Part shown: one piece after another, positions 50,181-60,438 of the stretch
Numbering within the stretch: the stretch's first letter is position 1
How the letters are laid out: every line of letters starts with the position of its first letter
The notes under the pieces: model-generated
The model's input: only the letters and a program-made list of their open reading frames with translations
Told to the model about the DNA's origin: nothing
The model's database searches: none
Translations under genes and position numbers: made by a program
Assembly (NCBI RefSeq): GCF_019249725.2
Contig: NZ_CP137559.1
Location: forward strand, 2,001,001-2,065,000
Length of the DNA stretch: 64,000 nucleotides
Origin: Segatella hominis
Lineage (GTDB): Bacteria > Bacteroidota > Bacteroidia > Bacteroidales > Bacteroidaceae
Direction: 5' to 3'

Positions 50181-52361
50181 TTAGTTGGCTTGTTCCGACA
50201 AGAACTTGATTCTCACGAGTCTAATTTCATCCTCAGAATAATCTTCTCCAAGCTCTTCTACAGCAGTATTCAAGTCATCAGTTTCGCTTTCCATAAAGTA
50301 GTCATAAATATCATCTACATGATCATCATCTACGACTTCGTCTATGAAATAATCGATATTCAACTTGGTTCCGCTATAGACTATGGCTTCTATCTCGTCA
50401 AGAAGTTCCTCGAACTCCAAACCTTTTGCCTCTGCCAAATCATCCAAATCAATCTGGCGATCGATGCTTTGAATGATAGACACTTTCAGCATAGACTTCT
50501 TGGCAACTGTGCGTACACGGAGTTCTTCCGGACGTTCTATCTCATTATCCGCACAATATTTTTTGATCAACTCGCAGAATTCCTTACCAAAGCGTTTTGC
50601 CTTACCTGCACCGACACCCTGGACATTCTGAAGTTCCTGCATATTGACAGGATACATAGTAGCCATCTGCTCCAATGAAACATCCTGAAAAATGACATAC
50701 GGAGGCAGTTTGTGCTTCTTGGCAAAATTCTTGCGCAAATCCTTCAACATAGCATATAATTGCGGATCCAAAGCCCCACAACTACCTTCGCTACTGTTTT
50801 CAGATTCGTAATCCTCCTTAAACTCCTTATCTGCAACAATCATAAAAGACTCAGGATTCTTGATGAATCTCTTACCCGCAGCAGTGAGTTTAAGAAGTCC
50901 ATAATTCTCAACGTCTTTCTTGAGATAGCCACAAAGCAAGGCCTGACGAATAACTGGATTCCACAATTTGTTATCCATATCTTCACCTGCTCCAAATTCT
51001 TCCAGATCATTGTGCTTGTGAGATACGATGTCATCCGTACCTCTACCCTTCACAAAGTCGATAATATACTCCTGACGGAAATTCTCCTTGACCGCAGCTA
51101 CGGCCTGAAGTACAACCAAGAGAGCATCCTTCGCCTCGATCTTCGTTGTAGGATGCAGACAGTTGTCACAGTTATGGCAATTTTCCTCAGAATATTCCTC
51201 ACCGAAATAATGGAGAAGCATCTTGCGACGGCAAACAGAAGACTCTGCATAAGCAGCAGTTTCCTGCAACAATTGCCTGCCTATATCTTGCTCTGCCACA
51301 GGCTTGTTTTCCATAAACTTCTCCAGTTTCCTCAAGTCTTTTCGGGCATAAAAGGCAATACATATACCTTCACCACCATCTCGGCCGGCACGACCAGTTT
51401 CCTGATAATATCCTTCCAGACTCTTTGGAATATCGTAATGGATTACAAAACGGACATCTGGTTTGTCAATACCCATACCAAAGGCTATGGTGGCCACGAT
51501 TACATCGATTTTCTCCATCAGGAAATCATCCTGAGTCTGAGAACGAGTAGCAGAATCTAGACCAGCATGATATGGAGCTGCCTTTATCTCGTTGGCCTTT
51601 AATATCTCAGCCAATTCCTCCACTTTCTTGCGAGACAAGCAATAAATGATACCGCTCTTGCCAGGATGCTGACGGATGAACATGATAATCTGTCTATCAA
51701 TATCCTTTAGCTTTGGGCGTACCTCATAATATAAGTTGGCGCGATTAAAGGAACTTTTAAATTCCTTGGCATCCACAATACCCAGACTTTTCTTGATATC
51801 AGTTCGCACTTTATCTGTAGCAGTGGCAGTAAGGGCAATGACAGGCGCATTACCAATCTCATTGATAATCGGACGGATTCGCCTATATTCTGGACGGAAA
51901 TCATGTCCCCATTCAGAAATACAATGAGCTTCATCAACTGCATAGAAGGAAATCTTGACGGTCTTCAAGAAATCCACATTATCCTCTTTTGTCAAAGATT
52001 CTGGAGCCACATAGAGGAGTTTGGTCTTTCCAGACAGGATATCTTCCTTCACCTTTTCTATTGCCGATTTGTTGAGGGAAGAGTTCAAATAATGTGCCAC
52101 ACCATCATCTTCACTGAGACCATTGATGACATCTACCTGATTTTTCATCAATGCTATCAATGGAGAAATGACAATGGCCGTTCCCTCCATGATGAGGGAA
52201 GGCAACTGATAACACAAACTCTTTCCACCTCCAGTAGGCATAAGCACAAATGTATCATGACCACTCATCAGATTTCTGATGATAGCTTCCTGCTCGCCTT
52301 TAAACTTATCAAAACCGAAATAGCGCTTAAGCTGACCTGTAAGATTAACCTGTTCTGCCAT
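50181..52361 (-). CDS. recQ: ATP-dependent DNA helicase RecQ
   Basis: About 726 aa from ATG 52361 (MAEQVNLTGQLKRYF); the TTG two codons upstream was not chosen. Superfamily 2 helicase motifs: Walker A LMPTGGGKSLCYQLP, DEAH box YAVDEAHCISEWGHDFRPEY, and motif VI YYQETGRAGRDG. A zinc-binding segment (CRRKMLLHYFGE ... CHNCDNC) is followed by a winged-helix region and an HRDC-like domain (LRKNFAKKHKLPPYVIFQD). A C-terminal acidic tail ends the protein. Acts in recombination and replication-fork repair. Downstream of clpX. Confidence 0.95.
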   Translation of the reverse strand: MAEQVNLTGQLKRYFGFDKFKGEQEAIIRNLMSGHDTFVLMPTGGGKSLCYQLPSLIMEGTAIVISPLIALMKNQVDVINGLSEDDGVAHYLNSSLNKSAIEKVKEDILSGKTKLLYVAPESLTKEDNVDFLKTVKISFYAVDEAHCISEWGHDFRPEYRRIRPIINEIGNAPVIALTATATDKVRTDIKKSLGIVDAKEFKSSFNRANLYYEVRPKLKDIDRQIIMFIRQHPGKSGIIYCLSRKKVEELAEILKANEIKAAPYHAGLDSATRSQTQDDFLMEKIDVIVATIAFGMGIDKPDVRFVIHYDIPKSLEGYYQETGRAGRDGGEGICIAFYARKDLRKLEKFMENKPVAEQDIGRQLLQETAAYAESSVCRRKMLLHYFGEEYSEENCHNCDNCLHPTTKIEAKDALLVVLQAVAAVKENFRQEYIIDFVKGRGTDDIVSHKHNDLEEFGAGEDMDNKLWNPVIRQALLCGYLKKDVENYGLLKLTAAGKRFIKNPESFMIVADKEFKEDYESENSSEGSCGALDPQLYAMLKDLRKNFAKKHKLPPYVIFQDVSLEQMATMYPVNMQELQNVQGVGAGKAKRFGKEFCELIKKYCADNEIERPEELRVRTVAKKSMLKVSIIQSIDRQIDLDDLAEAKGLEFEELLDEIEAIVYSGTKLNIDYFIDEVVDDDHVDDIYDYFMESETDDLNTAVEELGEDYSEDEIRLVRIKFLSEQAN

Positions 52362-52433
52362 ATTCAACTTATCAATTAAAATCTATTTTATGTTCTATGG
52401 TATAAGTCCAATGGGGATTAGCCCATTGAACTT

Positions 52434-53660
52434 TTATGCTGACTCCAATTTTTGCAAATGAGCCTTATCTAATTGTGACTTTGCATATTCCAAAGTCACC
52501 TTAAACTTCTTAACTTTCTTGGATGGAATCTCAAACATGGCATCCATCATGATTGCTTCAACAATAGAACGGAGTCCACGAGCACCCAATTTGTATTCTA
52601 CAGCCTTATCAACTATACAATCCAACGCATCCTCATCGAAAGTCAATTCTATACCGTCCATCTCCATCAGTTTGACATACTGCTTCACAATAGAATTCTT
52701 TGGTTCTACCAAAATCTTGCGCAAAGCAGCTCTATCCAATGGATTCAGATAGGTAAGGACTGGCAAACGACCAATGATTTCCGGTATCAGACCAAAAGAC
52801 TTTAAGTCTTGTGGCAGGATATATTTCATCAAATCAGACTTATCGATGTTTCTGACATTCTGAACAGAGTTGTAACCAACAACATGCGTATTGAGGCGCT
52901 GGGCTATCTTCTGCTCTATGCCATCAAAAGCACCACCACAGATAAAGAGGATATTTCTTGTATCCACATGGATGTAATCCTGATCAGGATGCTTTCTTCC
53001 TCCCTTTGGTGGAACATTGACCATCGTTCCTTCCAAAAGTTTCAGCAAGCCCTGCTGCACACCTTCACCACTTACATCACGGGTAATAGAAGGATTATCA
53101 CTCTTACGTGCAATCTTATCTATCTCATCAATAAAGACAATACCTCTTTCTGCTGCAGCAACATCATAGTCGGCAACCTGAAGCAATCGGCTCAAGATGC
53201 TCTCTACATCCTCACCCACATAACCTGCTTCTGTAAAAACAGTGGCATCTACAATGGTAAAAGGAACGTCCAGCATCTTGGCTATGGTTCTGGCGAGAAG
53301 AGTCTTACCAGTACCCGTGCTTCCTACCATAATAATATTACTCTTTTCGATTTCCACGCCATCATCAGTCTTCTGCTGCTGCAAACGCTTGTAATGGTTA
53401 TAGACAGAAACTGACAAATAGCGCTTAGCCTCATCCTGACCTATTATATACTCATCAAGATACTTCTTGATTTCAACAGGCTTTGGAACATCTTTCAGTT
53501 CAAAAGAACTTGATTTATCATCCTTTAAAACTCCTGTTGACTGGACTATATCCCAGGCCTGACGCGCACAATCCTCACAGATAAAACCACTGACACCAGT
53601 AATCAGCAGTTTCACCTCAGATTCACTACGTCCACAGAAGCTACATACTTTCTTTGGCAT
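52434..53660 (-). CDS. clpX: ATP-dependent Clp protease ATP-binding subunit ClpX
   Basis: 408 aa. N-terminal zinc-binding domain with CSFCGRSE and [10 protein letters not shown]+ domain with Walker [17 protein letters not shown], Walker [12 protein letters not shown], and the pore region around [25 protein letters not shown] sequence. Unfolds tagged proteins for ClpP. Encoded 17 nt after clpP. Confidence 0.97.
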   Translation of the reverse strand: MPKKVCSFCGRSESEVKLLITGVSGFICEDCARQAWDIVQSTGVLKDDKSSSFELKDVPKPVEIKKYLDEYIIGQDEAKRYLSVSVYNHYKRLQQQKTDDGVEIEKSNIIMVGSTGTGKTLLARTIAKMLDVPFTIVDATVFTEAGYVGEDVESILSRLLQVADYDVAAAERGIVFIDEIDKIARKSDNPSITRDVSGEGVQQGLLKLLEGTMVNVPPKGGRKHPDQDYIHVDTRNILFICGGAFDGIEQKIAQRLNTHVVGYNSVQNVRNIDKSDLMKYILPQDLKSFGLIPEIIGRLPVLTYLNPLDRAALRKILVEPKNSIVKQYVKLMEMDGIELTFDEDALDCIVDKAVEYKLGARGLRSIVEAIMMDAMFEIPSKKVKKFKVTLEYAKSQLDKAHLQKLESA

Positions 53661-53677
53661 ACCTTATTATATATATA

Positions 53678-54340
53678 TTATTTTCGTACCAAAACAGAAT
53701 CAATCATACCATATTCCTTTGCCTCTTCTGCTGTCATCCAGTAATTTCTATCACTGTCTGCCCAAACTTTCTCGTATGGAGTATGAGAATGGTTAGAAAT
53801 AATCGTATATAATTCTTTCTTGAATTTTTGAATTTCCTTTGCTTCAATCTCGATATCAGAAGCCTGACCCTGAACACCACCGAGTGGCTGATGAATCATC
53901 ACACGGCTATGAGGCAAAGCAGAACGCTTGCCCTCTTGACCAGCAACAAGAAGAACTGCACCCATAGAAGCAGCCATACCTGTACAGATAGTAGCCACAT
54001 CTGAAGAAATAAACTGCATGGTGTCATAAATACCCAAACCTGCAGTCACGCTACCACCAGGGCTATTAATATAGATTGAAATATCCTTGCCGCTATCTAC
54101 AGAATCCAAATAAAGCAACTGTGCCTGAAGTGTATTTGCTGTATAGTCATCAATCTCAGTACCCAAGAAGATAATACGATCCATCATCAGACGAGAGAAA
54201 ACATCCATCTGAGTTACATTGAGCTGACGCTCCTCCAGAATATAAGGATTCAAATACTTAGCCTGCGACTTGATGACATCATCAAGCACCATTCCATTAA
54301 TGCCAAGATGCTTGGTTGCATATTTTCTAAAATCGTTCAT
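53678..54340 (-). CDS. clpP: ATP-dependent Clp protease proteolytic subunit ClpP
   Basis: 220 aa serine peptidase. The catalytic Ser lies in GMAASMGAVLLVAG, the His in LPHSRVMIHQPLGG, and the Asp follows in the DRNYWMTAEEA region. SPGGSVTAGLGIYDTM forms the oligomer handle. Middle of the tig-clpP-clpX-recQ run. Confidence 0.97.
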   Translation of the reverse strand: MNDFRKYATKHLGINGMVLDDVIKSQAKYLNPYILEERQLNVTQMDVFSRLMMDRIIFLGTEIDDYTANTLQAQLLYLDSVDSGKDISIYINSPGGSVTAGLGIYDTMQFISSDVATICTGMAASMGAVLLVAGQEGKRSALPHSRVMIHQPLGGVQGQASDIEIEAKEIQKFKKELYTIISNHSHTPYEKVWADSDRNYWMTAEEAKEYGMIDSVLVRK

Positions 54341-54376
54341 ATTACATCATTTATTATTCAAATTTATATACGAAAA

Positions 54377-54443
54377 TCGAGGTTATCGACCTCTACATCT
54401 CGTTCTGTGGAACAAAGATAATAAAAAAAGTCGATAACCTCGA
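54377..54443. terminator. Inverted repeat between tig and clpP
   Basis: Perfect 14-bp arms (TCGAGGTTATCGAC at 54377-54390, GTCGATAACCTCGA at 54430-54443) around a 39-nt loop. Sits in the only long gap of the tig-clpP-clpX run. It could attenuate transcription from tig into clpP. Confidence 0.6.
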
Positions 54444-54473
54444 AATAAATCTGATATTTTTTCTAAAAAAATA

Positions 54474-55832
54474 TTATTCTTGCATCATCTTGTTGAAATC
54501 CTCAACAGAAATCTCCTTTTCGTTCAACTTAACAACAGTCTTCAATGCTGTAGCCAACTTACGGTCGATAGAGCGATCTACCAATGCATCTGTAGAGTTA
54601 CCCTTCTTGAGAATCTCATTTGCATAGTTCTCAACATACTCCTCAGGAATGTTGGTCATACCATACTGAGCGAACTGTGCACGAGCTGCTTCCTTTGCAG
54701 TCTCCTTGATATCTTCGTCGTTAATCTTGATATCCTGAGCCTTGATAAGCTGCTCCTTGATCAAATGCCAAGTCAACTCCTTAAGGCTCTCCTCGTAGTT
54801 CTTCTCTACGAAGTCCTCGCCCTTATCCTTGTTGTTAGCCAACATGATACGCTTCAACAACGCATCTGGGAATTGCAACTTGCCAACCTTCTTCTCGCAG
54901 TGAGCACGAACATCAAGGAGGAACTTATAATCAGAGTCGCCTACCAACTGTGCCTGCAAACCCTCAGCAATCTTAGCACGGAAAGCAGCCTCGTCCTTCA
55001 CATCTGTATCCTCACCAAGAGCCAACTTGAAGAGCTCCTCGTTTACCTCATGCTTCTTGAAACGCTGGATTTCTGTAACCTGATAGCTGAACTCAGACTC
55101 CAAATCCTTCACAGAATCACGCTCAATCTTCAAGAGCTGAGCTACCTCTGTATCGTTATCTGGATAAGCCTTCTTAGGATTGAATGTGATGATATCACCT
55201 ACCTTTGCATCATTGAAAAGGTTCTTCTGCTCTTCTACCTTAATGTAGCTTGGCATCATCATGGCACCCTCTACAGTAATGCCACCTTCCTTGGTGTTAC
55301 CATTCTCGTCCAACTCACGCAAGTCACCCTTCAGCATATCATTCTCCTGATAAACCTCAGCCTTCTCATAGCTACCAGAACGAGAAGCGTACATATCTAC
55401 CTGCTGATCAAGAATCTTATCATCAACAGTGATATTGTAGTAATCTACCTTATCACGACCAGAAAGAGCAACCTTGAACTCTGGAGCAACAGCGATGTCA
55501 AACATGAATGTATAAGGACCATCCTTCTCAATATCAACTGGCTCCTGCTTCTCTGATGGGAGAGGCTCACCGAGCATCTGGATATTATTGTCCTGTACAT
55601 ACTTGTAAATCTGCTGGCCTACGAGCTTATTGATAGCCTCCATCTTTACAGATGCACCAAACTGACGCTTAATCATGCCCATAGGAGCCTGACCTGGACG
55701 GAAACCAGGAACGTTAGCTTTCTTACGATAGTCCTTCAATGTCTTCTCGACATCATTCTTGTAATCCTCCTCTTCGACAACGAGGGTCAAAAGACCATTA
55801 ATCTTGTCAGGATTTTCAAATGAAATTTTCAT
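54474..55832 (-). CDS. tig: Trigger factor (ribosome-associated chaperone)
   Basis: 452 aa. N-terminal ribosome-binding domain with the signature KANVPGFRPGQAPMGMIKRQFG, a middle FKBP-like domain that is poorly conserved, and a long helical C-terminal chaperone domain. Acts on nascent chains at the ribosome. First gene before clpP and clpX, a classical arrangement. Confidence 0.93.
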   Translation of the reverse strand: MKISFENPDKINGLLTLVVEEEDYKNDVEKTLKDYRKKANVPGFRPGQAPMGMIKRQFGASVKMEAINKLVGQQIYKYVQDNNIQMLGEPLPSEKQEPVDIEKDGPYTFMFDIAVAPEFKVALSGRDKVDYYNITVDDKILDQQVDMYASRSGSYEKAEVYQENDMLKGDLRELDENGNTKEGGITVEGAMMMPSYIKVEEQKNLFNDAKVGDIITFNPKKAYPDNDTEVAQLLKIERDSVKDLESEFSYQVTEIQRFKKHEVNEELFKLALGEDTDVKDEAAFRAKIAEGLQAQLVGDSDYKFLLDVRAHCEKKVGKLQFPDALLKRIMLANNKDKGEDFVEKNYEESLKELTWHLIKEQLIKAQDIKINDEDIKETAKEAARAQFAQYGMTNIPEEYVENYANEILKKGNSTDALVDRSIDRKLATALKTVVKLNEKEISVEDFNKMMQE

Positions 55833-55906
55833 CTTGATGTTTTGTTTTTATATTATTAATTATTTTCTTCTTAATATTTTAATAGTTCGTCAACACGATT
55901 GGCTTG

Positions 55907-55914
55907 CAAAATTA
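55907..55914 (-). promoter_or_regulatory. -7 box of tig
   Basis: Minus strand TAATTTTG then CAAGC, full TAnnTTTG match, with a ~70-nt leader. -33 box unclear. Confidence 0.65.
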
Positions 55915-55962
55915 CGCATAATTCGTGAATATACCTAATATATAAGAGAAAAATTTGTTTTT

Positions 55963-56802
55963 TTAACCATCTTCCTCTGCTTCTTTGGCTCTTTTCTGCT
56001 CATCAATGAGCTGGAAGTCTTTTTTACGAAGCACAAAACTATTACTTAAATACTTCTCACGAACCACCTTATTGGTTGCCAAATCCTCCGGCTTACCCTG
56101 AAACAGAATTTTACCTTCAAACAAAAGATAGGCACGGTCGGTAATTGTCAGCGTCTCCTGCACATTATGGTCGGTAATCAGGATTCCTATATTGCGGTAT
56201 TTAAGGCGCCAGACAATATGCTGAATATCTTCTACAGCAATAGGATCGACACCGGCAAAAGGTTCATCCAACATAATAAACTTCGGATCAATGGCAAGAC
56301 AACGGGCTATCTCGGTACGACGACGTTCACCACCAGACAACTGATCACCCTTGTTTTTGCGGACCTTGTTGAGACGGAATTCATTAATCAGACTTTCTAA
56401 CTTTTCCAACTGATAGCTGCGTGGTTTACCCGTCATTTCCAGTACAGACAATATATTGTCCTCCACACTCATTTTTCGAAAGACACTTGCCTCCTGAGGC
56501 AAATAGCCAATACCTGCACGGGCGCGTTTATACACAGGATAATTGGTAATATCCTGATCACCCAGATAAACATGACCTTCATTAGGTACAACCAAACCTG
56601 TAGTCATATAGAAAGAAGTTGTCTTACCTGCACCATTTGGTCCAAGCAAACCTACGATTTCTCCCTGCTTCACATTGATGGTAACACCATTGGCGACAGT
56701 TCTTTTACCATAACGTTTCACCAAACCCTCAGTTCTGAGAACCAGTTTATCGCTACAATCCGATTGCTGTTGATTATTAATTATTTCGTCCATAATTTGC
56801 AT
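55963..56802 (-). CDS. lptB: Lipopolysaccharide export ABC transporter ATPase LptB
   Basis: 279 aa. Walker [20 protein letters not shown] signature [16 protein letters not shown], Walker [18 protein letters not shown], and the LptB-typical [12 protein letters not shown]. Powers LPS extraction from the inner membrane. An extra C-terminal tail of about 30 residues is charged ([20 protein letters not shown]). ATG 56793 is an alternative start. Divergent from mlaE. Confidence 0.93.
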   Translation of the reverse strand: MQIMDEIINNQQQSDCSDKLVLRTEGLVKRYGKRTVANGVTINVKQGEIVGLLGPNGAGKTTSFYMTTGLVVPNEGHVYLGDQDITNYPVYKRARAGIGYLPQEASVFRKMSVEDNILSVLEMTGKPRSYQLEKLESLINEFRLNKVRKNKGDQLSGGERRRTEIARCLAIDPKFIMLDEPFAGVDPIAVEDIQHIVWRLKYRNIGILITDHNVQETLTITDRAYLLFEGKILFQGKPEDLATNKVVREKYLSNSFVLRKKDFQLIDEQKRAKEAEEDG

Positions 56803-56842
56803 TTTTAGAGTGAAGAACTATTCATTCTCCGCATTTTTGGTG

Positions 56843-56850
56843 CAAAAATA
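56843..56850 (-). promoter_or_regulatory. -7 box of lptB
   Basis: Minus strand TATTTTTG then CACC, full TAnnTTTG match, 40 nt before the lptB start; no clear -33 box. Confidence 0.65.
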
Positions 56851-56925
56851 CTAAAAAACAAGCAAATATCACTTATAAAATCAAAAAACTATTCATTATA
56901 TAGTAGTTTTTTAGAGGATTTTGGT

Positions 56926-56933
56926 TACTTTTG
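56926..56933 (+). promoter_or_regulatory. -7 box of mlaEF
   Basis: Plus strand TACTTTTG followed by CACC, full TAnnTTTG match, 25 nt before the mlaE start; -33 box not clear. Confidence 0.7.
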
Positions 56934-56958
56934 CACCATTAAACAGAGATTTATTAGC

Positions 56959-57705
56959 ATGTTAATATCAAAATGGCTTACCACCTTCGGTAAATATCTT
57001 ATCTTAATGGGGCGCGCTTTTTCACGTCCTGAGCGTATGCGCATGTTTCTGAAACAATATGTGAAAGAAATGTCACAGTTGGGTGTCAACTCCATTGGCA
57101 TCGTACTGCTCATTTCATTTTTCATAGGAGCAGTAATTTGTATTCAGATGAAATTAAACATCCAAAGTCCTTGGATGCCAAGATGGGTATCTGGTTATAC
57201 CACACGAGAAATCATGCTGCTGGAGTTTTCTTCCAGTATCATGTGTCTGATTCTTGCCGGAAAGGTAGGTTCCAATATCGCATCTGAACTGGGAACCATG
57301 AGAGTAACCCAACAGATTGATGCGCTGGATATCATGGGGGTAAATTCTGCATGTTATTTGATCTTACCTAAAATCTTAGGTTTGGTTACCATCATGCCTT
57401 TTCTGGTAATTTTCAGTTCAGGTATGGGCATCATCGGTGCGTATGGTACAGCTTATATCGGACACATCCTACCTCCAGACGACCTGACATTGGGACTTCA
57501 GCATTCATTCAATCAATGGTTTGTATGGATGAGCATCATCAAAAGCTTGTTTTTTGCATACATCATCGCCAGTGTATCATCCTTTTTCGGTTATACGGTG
57601 GAAGGAGGTTCTGTAGAAGTAGGTACAGCATCTACGGATGCAGTAGTCAGCTCAAGTGTTTTAATACTCTTCTCTGACGTATTCCTTACCCAAGTGCTTT
57701 CATAA
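56959..57705 (+). CDS. mlaE: MlaE-family ABC transporter permease
   Basis: 248 aa membrane protein with about five to six helices. Family segments: GVNSIGIVLLISFFIGAVICIQMK, ITLEFSSSI-like region (MLLEFSSSIMCLILAGKVGSN), ASELGTMRVTQQIDALDIMGV and FFGYTVEGGSVEVGTASTDA. Moves phospholipids between inner and outer membranes together with the adjacent ATPase; the MCE-domain partner is not in the window. Confidence 0.92.
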   Translation: MLISKWLTTFGKYLILMGRAFSRPERMRMFLKQYVKEMSQLGVNSIGIVLLISFFIGAVICIQMKLNIQSPWMPRWVSGYTTREIMLLEFSSSIMCLILAGKVGSNIASELGTMRVTQQIDALDIMGVNSACYLILPKILGLVTIMPFLVIFSSGMGIIGAYGTAYIGHILPPDDLTLGLQHSFNQWFVWMSIIKSLFFAYIIASVSSFFGYTVEGGSVEVGTASTDAVVSSSVLILFSDVFLTQVLS

Positions 57706-57738
57706 CAACTCAAATACCTCAAATTATTCTATAAGATT

Positions 57739-58509
57739 ATGATTGAAGTTAAAAACTTGACTAAGTCTTTCGGTGACAAGACTGTTCTCAACAATATAAA
57801 TATGGTATTTGAGACCGGCAAAACCAACTTGATTATTGGTCAGAGCGGCTCAGGTAAGACAGTCTTGATGAAAAATCTTGTTGGATTATTAGAACCTACA
57901 AGTGGTGAAGTACTGTATGACGGGCGCAACTTCGTACAGATGTCTAAGAAAGAAAAGGTATTCATGCGCAGAGAGATGGGCATGATTTTCCAAAGCGCAG
58001 CACTCTTCGATTCCTTGCCGGTTTTAGAAAACGTGATGTTTCCACTCGACATGTTTTCCAACATGAATTACAAGGAAAGAGTAAAAAGAGCTCAGGAATG
58101 TCTTGATCGCGTAAACCTGATTGATGCCCAGCACAAATTTCCAGGTGAGATTTCTGGAGGTATGCAGAAGCGTGTTGCCATCGCACGCGCTATTGTCATG
58201 AATCCCAAGTACTTGTTCTGTGACGAGCCAAACTCCGGTCTTGATCCAAAAACATCATTGGTCATAGACGAATTACTCTCAGGCATCACCAAGGATTACA
58301 ACATGACAACTATCATAAATACCCACGATATGAATTCTGTAATGGGTATCGGTGAAAATATTTGTTTTATCTACCAAGGAAAAAAAGAATGGCAAGGCAA
58401 CAAGGATGAAGTCATTTCATCCACAAATGAAAAGCTGAACGACCTTGTCTTTGCTTCAGACCTCTTCCGCAAGGTAAAAGAAGTAGAAATGAAAGAAGCG
58501 AAACCATAA
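57739..58509 (+). CDS. mlaF: MlaF-family ABC transporter ATPase
   Basis: 256 aa. Walker A IIGQSGSGKTVLMKNL, signature ISGGMQKRVAIARAI, Walker B YLFCDEPNSGLDPKTS, and the H-loop in IINTHDMNSVMGIG. The GMQKR signature is specific to the Mla/Ttg2A group. Follows mlaE after 33 nt. Confidence 0.92.
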   Translation: MIEVKNLTKSFGDKTVLNNINMVFETGKTNLIIGQSGSGKTVLMKNLVGLLEPTSGEVLYDGRNFVQMSKKEKVFMRREMGMIFQSAALFDSLPVLENVMFPLDMFSNMNYKERVKRAQECLDRVNLIDAQHKFPGEISGGMQKRVAIARAIVMNPKYLFCDEPNSGLDPKTSLVIDELLSGITKDYNMTTIINTHDMNSVMGIGENICFIYQGKKEWQGNKDEVISSTNEKLNDLVFASDLFRKVKEVEMKEAKP

Positions 58510-58522
58510 TAATACAGAAAAT

Positions 58523-58557
58523 AAAAAAGCTACCAGCATAGAGCTGATAGCTTTTTT
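58523..58557. terminator. Bidirectional terminator after mlaF
   Basis: 15-nt arms AAAAAAGCTACCAGC / GCTGATAGCTTTTTT with one mismatch and a 5-nt loop, between converging transcripts. Confidence 0.88.
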
Positions 58558-58561
58558 ATTT

Positions 58562-58960
58562 TCATCTCATTTTCCAATCACCATGGACCAGTACCATGGG
58601 CACAACAACCTGTTCTTTAGTACTATCACCATATACCATCTGTAAGAAAACATCAGCCACATGGCGAGCAGTATCAGCCTTGGCATGCAGAACATGAATA
58701 CCAGCCAGTCCCTTATGTTCTTCTTGCTGCTGCTCCATAAACATCCGGGCATTCAGCAACAATTGCTCATGATAACCTTTAGAAATACGATTCGGCTGAT
58801 TGTATCCAGCCACAAAATCATTATATTTCCCCGCTAAGAGCAAGTCATAATAACCCTTGGCTGCAATCCCGGCAAAATAACCAGGATCAGGAGTTTCCTT
58901 CTTACACGAAGCAAATACCAATCCTATGCCCAATATCATGAAAAACAAGAATTTCTTCAT
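58562..58960 (-). CDS. Small lipoprotein, NTF2-like/DUF4878-like
   Basis: 132 aa. Signal peptide MKKFLFFMILGIGLVFASC (lipobox FASC), then KKETPDP. A short alpha/beta domain: YYDLLLAGKYNDFVAGYNQ, then ...VADVFLQMVYGDSTKEQVVVPMVLVHGDWKMR, the W-K ending seen in NTF2-like lipoproteins. Faintly similar in layout to the small switch-cassette lipoproteins. Downstream of der; function unknown. Confidence 0.75.
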   Translation of the reverse strand: MKKFLFFMILGIGLVFASCKKETPDPGYFAGIAAKGYYDLLLAGKYNDFVAGYNQPNRISKGYHEQLLLNARMFMEQQQEEHKGLAGIHVLHAKADTARHVADVFLQMVYGDSTKEQVVVPMVLVHGDWKMR

Positions 58961-58971
58961 CTTAGCTCCAA

Positions 58972-60285
58972 TTACTTTTGACGGATAAAAATATTAATTG
59001 GACAGCCATGCAAAGACCAGTTCTCGCGAATCTTGTTCTCCAAGAATCTACGATAATTCTCCTTCACATACTGTGGTAAGTTGGCGTAGAACACAAACGA
59101 CGGAATCGTTGTGTTAGGCAACTGTGTACAATATTTAATCTTAATGTATTTACCCTTGATACTCTGAGGAGGAAAAGCCTCAATGATAGGAAGCATGACC
59201 TCATTCAGTTTAGAAGTTCCGATGTGAACCTTACGATTCTGATAAACCTGCTTAGCAGTTTCCAAAACTCTGAAAATACGCTGCTTAGTCAAAGCAGAAG
59301 CAAAGATGATAGGGAAGTCAACGAATGGAGCCATACGCTTGCGGATTGCATTCTCGAAAGTATCAATAACCTTTTGATTCTTTTCCTCTACTAAGTCCCA
59401 TTTATTCACTACAACAACCAGACTCTTATTATTCTTCTGGATCAACTGGAAAATATTCATATCCTGAGTCTCAATACCACGGGTAGCATCAAGCATCAAG
59501 ATACACACATCACTATTTTCTATCGCACGGATAGAGCGCATAACAGAATAGAACTCCAGATCCTCACTCACCTTGTTTTTACGACGAATACCAGCAGTAT
59601 CCACCAAATAAAAATCAAAGCCGAATTTATCATATCTCGTATAGATACTATCACGAGTCGTACCTGCAATTTCAGTCACGATATTACGATCCTCACCGAT
59701 AAATGCATTGATAATACTGCTCTTACCAGCATTAGGACGACCGACAACAGCAAAACGTGGAATATCTTCATCAATACTTTCCTCTGGATTATCCTGGAGT
59801 TTATCCAAAATCATATCCAGTAAATCACCTGTTCCACCACCTGTAGCTGCACTAATACACTGAGGATCACCCAATCCTAACTTATAGAACTCAGCTGCCT
59901 GATAATATTCTGCACTATTATCTACTTTGTTGGCTACGAGGATTACAGGCAATTTGGCACGACGGAGAATAAGCGCAACATCCTCATCCCAGTCCGTCAA
60001 ACCAGTATTTACATCCACCAGAAAGAGAACCAAATCAGCCTCTTCTGTAGCTACCAACACCTGCTTACGGATAGCATCTTCAAAAATATCATCAGATTTA
60101 ACAACCCAACCTCCCGTATCCACTACAGAAAATTCTCTACCATTCCAACTGCACTTACCATACTGGCGGTCACGAGTAGTACCAGCCGTATCGCTTACAA
60201 TAGCGCGACGAGATTGCGTCAAACGATTGAATAAAGTAGATTTACCCACATTTGGGCGACCTACAATTGCTACTAAATTTGCCAT
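58972..60285 (-). CDS. der: Ribosome biogenesis GTPase Der (EngA)
   Basis: About 437 aa with two tandem G domains: [14 protein letters not shown] and DTAGTTRD in the first, [24 protein letters not shown] and NKWDLVE in the second, then a KH-like C-terminal domain. Acts in 50S subunit maturation. ATG 60285 ([12 protein letters not shown]) is the conserved start; ATG 60294 is three codons upstream. Confidence 0.95.
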   Translation of the reverse strand: MANLVAIVGRPNVGKSTLFNRLTQSRRAIVSDTAGTTRDRQYGKCSWNGREFSVVDTGGWVVKSDDIFEDAIRKQVLVATEEADLVLFLVDVNTGLTDWDEDVALILRRAKLPVILVANKVDNSAEYYQAAEFYKLGLGDPQCISAATGGGTGDLLDMILDKLQDNPEESIDEDIPRFAVVGRPNAGKSSIINAFIGEDRNIVTEIAGTTRDSIYTRYDKFGFDFYLVDTAGIRRKNKVSEDLEFYSVMRSIRAIENSDVCILMLDATRGIETQDMNIFQLIQKNNKSLVVVVNKWDLVEEKNQKVIDTFENAIRKRMAPFVDFPIIFASALTKQRIFRVLETAKQVYQNRKVHIGTSKLNEVMLPIIEAFPPQSIKGKYIKIKYCTQLPNTTIPSFVFYANLPQYVKENYRRFLENKIRENWSLHGCPINIFIRQK

Positions 60286-60397
60286 AAAAGTCATTTTTCC
60301 CCCTTCCTTTAGGAGGCTTCAAGGATGTGGTCTCTGCATCCAAGTTAAAAATTTGCCGAAGCTGACCATGCTCCGGCCCTCGCCAATCAGCGAGAGT

Positions 60398-60424
60398 AAC
60401 TCCCTCGATTACATTCAGGGAGTT
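60398..60424 (-). terminator. Hairpin between era and der
   Basis: Perfect 8-bp stem AACTCCCT / AGGGAGTT with an 11-nt loop, just after the era stop. The rest of 60286-60438 shows no gene. Confidence 0.55.
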
Positions 60425-60438
60425 ATGTTTTATCAATA